DNA of 8,336 nucleotides, from NCBI GenBank assembly GCA_947258835.1, contig CAMYJY010000148.1, positions 1-8,336 of the forward strand, in the 5' to 3' direction. Shown piece after piece: positions 6,512-8,336 of the stretch (the stretch's first letter is position 1; each line of letters opens with the position of its first letter). This stretch comes from an uncultured Pirellulales bacterium (GTDB lineage Bacteria > Planctomycetota > Planctomycetia > Pirellulales > Lacipirellulaceae). The notes under the pieces are model-generated. The model ran no database searches and was not told where the DNA came from. It saw nothing but the letters and a program-made list of their open reading frames with translations. The position numbers and the translations under genes were made by a program.

Positions 6512-7831
6512 GTGCTAATTCGTCCGCATCAAACCTCTGGGCAGCTAGGCTGGTTGACGAGGTGCTATCGCCCCTGCAGTTGGGTCTTGCTGCTGGCCGC
6601 CGCGTTTTCCGGCCACCGCGTGGCACTGGCTCAACCGGCGTTTGCCCCACCTCCGCTACCGGTAGCCGACCCCGCGGACGCCCCAGTGCGGGGTATTTAC
6701 GATCCGAACCAGCCACCACCGTCGCCCGGAAGCGCTGCAACGCCTGCAGCGGTCACCCGGAATTGGCTCCGGGCCCACTCGCCCCAGACAACCGTTAACT
6801 CGGCCACCCAAGTGATGCCCGGCGGCGAAATTGTAGCCCGCGTGGATGGCCAAATCGTGTTGGCCAGCGACATCCTCTGGCAAGTGAATCACATCATTCG
6901 TGCCAATCGCGAGCGGATCCCTCCCTCAGAAGTGGAAAAGGTACGCCGACAAATTCTTCGCCAGCAAGTGCTGGGGCTGATCGACACCAAGTTGCTGTAC
7001 GCCGATTTCAGACGAAAAGTCCCTGCGGAAAATATCCCCTCCATTGAGCAGAACCTCGTAAAACCGTTTGAAGAAATGGAAATCCCACGGCTGGCCAAAA
7101 TGCTGGAGGTCCAGGATCGTCGAGGCCTGGCAAAACTACTAGCAGAGAACGAAATCTCAATCAGTGATGTGCAGCACCAATTCGTGGAACGCACGATTGC
7201 CGGCGAGTGGTTACGCCAGCTGGCTCCCCAGGCCAAATCGGCGACCCATGAAGAGATGCTGGCTTACTATCAAGCACACGCCAAAGACTATGAGTATCCG
7301 GCCCAAGTGAAATGGGAAGAGGTGGCGATCCGCTTTGACCGGGTCGGCGGCAATCGGAAGGCTGCTTGGCAGGCCTGCGCGAATTTAGGGAACGAGATTT
7401 GGAAAGAGGTGCTGGCCAATCCGGGGATGCGGGGGGCCATCTTTACGGAGCTGGCCAAGACCAAATCGCATGGATATACGGCAAAAAATGGCGGTCTGCA
7501 TGACTGGACGACCAAGGGGGCCTTGCGTTCGGAGGTACTGAACGAAGCCCTGTTCTCCCTGCAGGTCGGCCAGCTGAGCAATATTTTGGAGTCGAAGCAG
7601 GGATTCCATATTGTGCGGGTACTCGACCGCAAAACTGCCGGGCGGACGCCTTTCACCGAGGCCCAAGCCGAAATTCGCGAGCAGTTGAACAAGGCGCGGC
7701 AGCAGGAATTAGTCGAAGCCGAAATGGTCAAACTGCGGCAGAAAAGCCGCGTATGGACCGTGTTTGACGGCGATCTCAACGGGCCCGAACTGGCCCAACT
7801 GCTCTCAGGCGACAAGTCCACCACCCGCTAA
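6512..7831 (+). CDS. Exported SurA/PrsA-like parvulin-domain protein (peptidylprolyl isomerase family)
   Basis: From the GTG at 6512 this gives 439 residues. The frame stays open upstream to a GTG at 6419 that overlaps the end of mfd, but residues from there look like chance coding. At 6512 an AGTAGG lies 3 nt upstream. A TTG at 6554 would also give a compact signal peptide. The N-terminus has basic residues, a hydrophobic core WVLLLAAAF (about 24-32) and a likely signal-peptidase site after ALA (about 38-40), so the protein is exported. A Pro/Ala-rich linker follows, then a SurA-N-like helical domain (about 106-240, starting IVARVDGQIVLASDI), and a parvulin-type domain (about 266-371) with GGLHDWTTKG and QGFHIVRV. 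The position of the first conserved parvulin His appears to be Glu (KWEEVAIR), so isomerase activity is uncertain. A charged helical tail ends the protein. The likely role is periplasmic folding or chaperoning of exported proteins. It lies 74 bp after mfd on the same strand. Confidence 0.85.
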   Translation: MLIRPHQTSGQLGWLTRCYRPCSWVLLLAAAFSGHRVALAQPAFAPPPLPVADPADAPVRGIYDPNQPPPSPGSAATPAAVTRNWLRAHSPQTTVNSATQVMPGGEIVARVDGQIVLASDILWQVNHIIRANRERIPPSEVEKVRRQILRQQVLGLIDTKLLYADFRRKVPAENIPSIEQNLVKPFEEMEIPRLAKMLEVQDRRGLAKLLAENEISISDVQHQFVERTIAGEWLRQLAPQAKSATHEEMLAYYQAHAKDYEYPAQVKWEEVAIRFDRVGGNRKAAWQACANLGNEIWKEVLANPGMRGAIFTELAKTKSHGYTAKNGGLHDWTTKGALRSEVLNEALFSLQVGQLSNILESKQGFHIVRVLDRKTAGRTPFTEAQAEIREQLNKARQQELVEAEMVKLRQKSRVWTVFDGDLNGPELAQLLSGDKSTTR

Positions 7832-7859
7832 GACAGGGCAGGGCAGGGCGGCAGTGCCT

Positions 7860-7880
7860 GCCCCCGGCTTGAACGGGGGC
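7860..7880 (+). terminator. GC hairpin after the parvulin-type gene
   Basis: GCCCCCG (7860-7866) pairs with CGGGGGC (7874-7880) around a 7-nt loop, 28 nt after the TAA stop at 7829-7831. GGCGGC (7847-7852) and GCCGCC (7879-7884) could form an alternative outer stem. No T-run follows, so it is at best a weak or factor-dependent terminator of the mfd-parvulin transcript. Confidence 0.35.
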
Positions 7881-8054
7881 CGCCAGCCAATGCGAGCTAC
7901 CGCTCGGAAGACAATGGCCCGCTCCCGTTGGTCGCTGGGGTTCGGGGAACTCCAGCGCGGCTTAGCCGCAACCAAAGAGGTACAAGATATTTGTGGAAAT
8001 CATTTGAACCACGACGAAACAACGGAAACAACGTCCTCCACGAATCAACACAAC

Positions 8055-8122
8055 TGAGCCGGTGGGCGATAGCCCCGGTTCTGGCACGTTTCACGGAACC
8101 GGGGCTATCGCCCATCGGCTCA
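8055..8122. repeat. Strong 27-bp inverted repeat (hairpin)
   Basis: The arms at 8055-8081 and 8096-8122 are complementary over 27 positions, with a single mismatch that becomes G-U in RNA (plus strand), around a 14-nt loop. The arm core is GGGCGATAGCCCCGG. It lies about 220 bp after the parvulin-type gene. A stem this stable could block read-through or protect a 3' end. The composition also suits a dispersed intergenic repeat. No T-run follows on either side. Confidence 0.65.
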
Positions 8123-8171
8123 GGCGCGACAGTTGATTAGCGGTGCGAAAAATTGAATCGTGGATAGGGGT

Positions 8172-8281
8172 AGCCCAGGTTGGCGCAGCCTACCTGGGCG
8201 GCGCAGCCGCCAGAGGTTGCCGGCCGCTCTTGGGGAACCTCTTGTGACTGCGTCCCATCGGTAGGCTAGCGCCAACCGATG
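8172..8281. repeat. Nested inverted-repeat block
   Basis: GGTTGGCGCAGCCTACC (8178-8194) is matched in inverted orientation by GGTAGGCTAGCGCCAACC (8260-8277), identical apart from one extra A. Each outer copy sits in its own local hairpin: GCCCAGGT (8173-8180) with ACCTGGGC (8192-8199), and CATCGGT (8256-8262) with ACCGATG (8275-8281). A third stem lies between them, AGAGGTT (8212-8218) with AACCTCT (8236-8242). The block can therefore switch between one long stem and three short ones. It looks like a dispersed palindromic repeat, with function unknown. Confidence 0.6.
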
Positions 8282-8336
8282 CCACCCGCCACCCGCGACC
8301 AGGACCTTGCCCCGCTGATTGAACAGGCGTAACCGG

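Larger units (their letters stand above)
7832..8336. other. 505-bp intergenic region with multiple hairpins and no recognisable gene
   Basis: No open frame here looks like protein; those present run through the inverted repeats. From left to right it holds a GGGCA triplication (7837-7848), a small GC hairpin (7860-7880), a short GCGGC-TTA-GCCGC hairpin near 7955-7970, an A-rich stretch with ACAACG repeats (about 8000-8050), a long perfect hairpin (8055-8122) and a nested inverted-repeat block (8172-8281). The last 55 bases show nothing assignable. Confidence 0.6.

Noticed and set aside
8279..8332. Short plus-strand frame starting ATGCCACCC at the window end
   Set aside because: Only 17 codons before TAA, no ribosome site, and its start lies inside a palindromic repeat.

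Overview
The window is GC-rich bacterial chromosome. It holds two well-known housekeeping genes (acetolactate synthase ilvB and the transcription-repair coupling factor mfd), one exported parvulin-type protein, one small two-helix membrane protein, and three intergenic stretches rich in inverted repeats. The parvulin-domain signature (GGLHDWTTKG followed by a QGFHIVRV end), the small membrane protein and the ilvB insert all resemble what I recall from Planctomycetota, most likely the Pirellulales. That placement is inference from memory, not a database result.

Layout. Positions 1-120 are the downstream flank of ilvB, with a perfect 12-bp hairpin abutting its stop codon. Positions 121-1911 (minus) encode the acetolactate synthase large subunit, the first common step of valine, leucine and isoleucine synthesis. 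Positions 1912-2494 carry no convincing large gene. They hold a 106-bp element bounded by 19-bp inverted repeats, a second widely spaced dyad close to ilvB, and a hairpin just after the next minus-strand gene. Positions 2495-2719 (minus) encode a predicted 74-residue protein with two membrane segments. Positions 2720-3185 hold a REP/BIME-like palindromic repeat cluster and the mfd upstream region.

Positions 3186-6437 (plus) encode full-length Mfd, which releases RNA polymerase stalled at DNA damage and recruits excision repair. It is followed on the same strand, after about 74 bp, by an exported SurA/PrsA-like protein (about 6512-7831) whose parvulin domain appears to lack one canonical active-site histidine. 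The two are probably co-transcribed. The last 505 bp are intergenic and contain several strong hairpins and nested inverted repeats.

No RNA gene, CRISPR array, phage gene or transposase gene was recognised. The non-routine items are the 106-bp inverted-repeat element at 2186-2291, the REP-like cluster at 2941-3092 and the altered parvulin domain. None of these amounts to a demonstrated new system.
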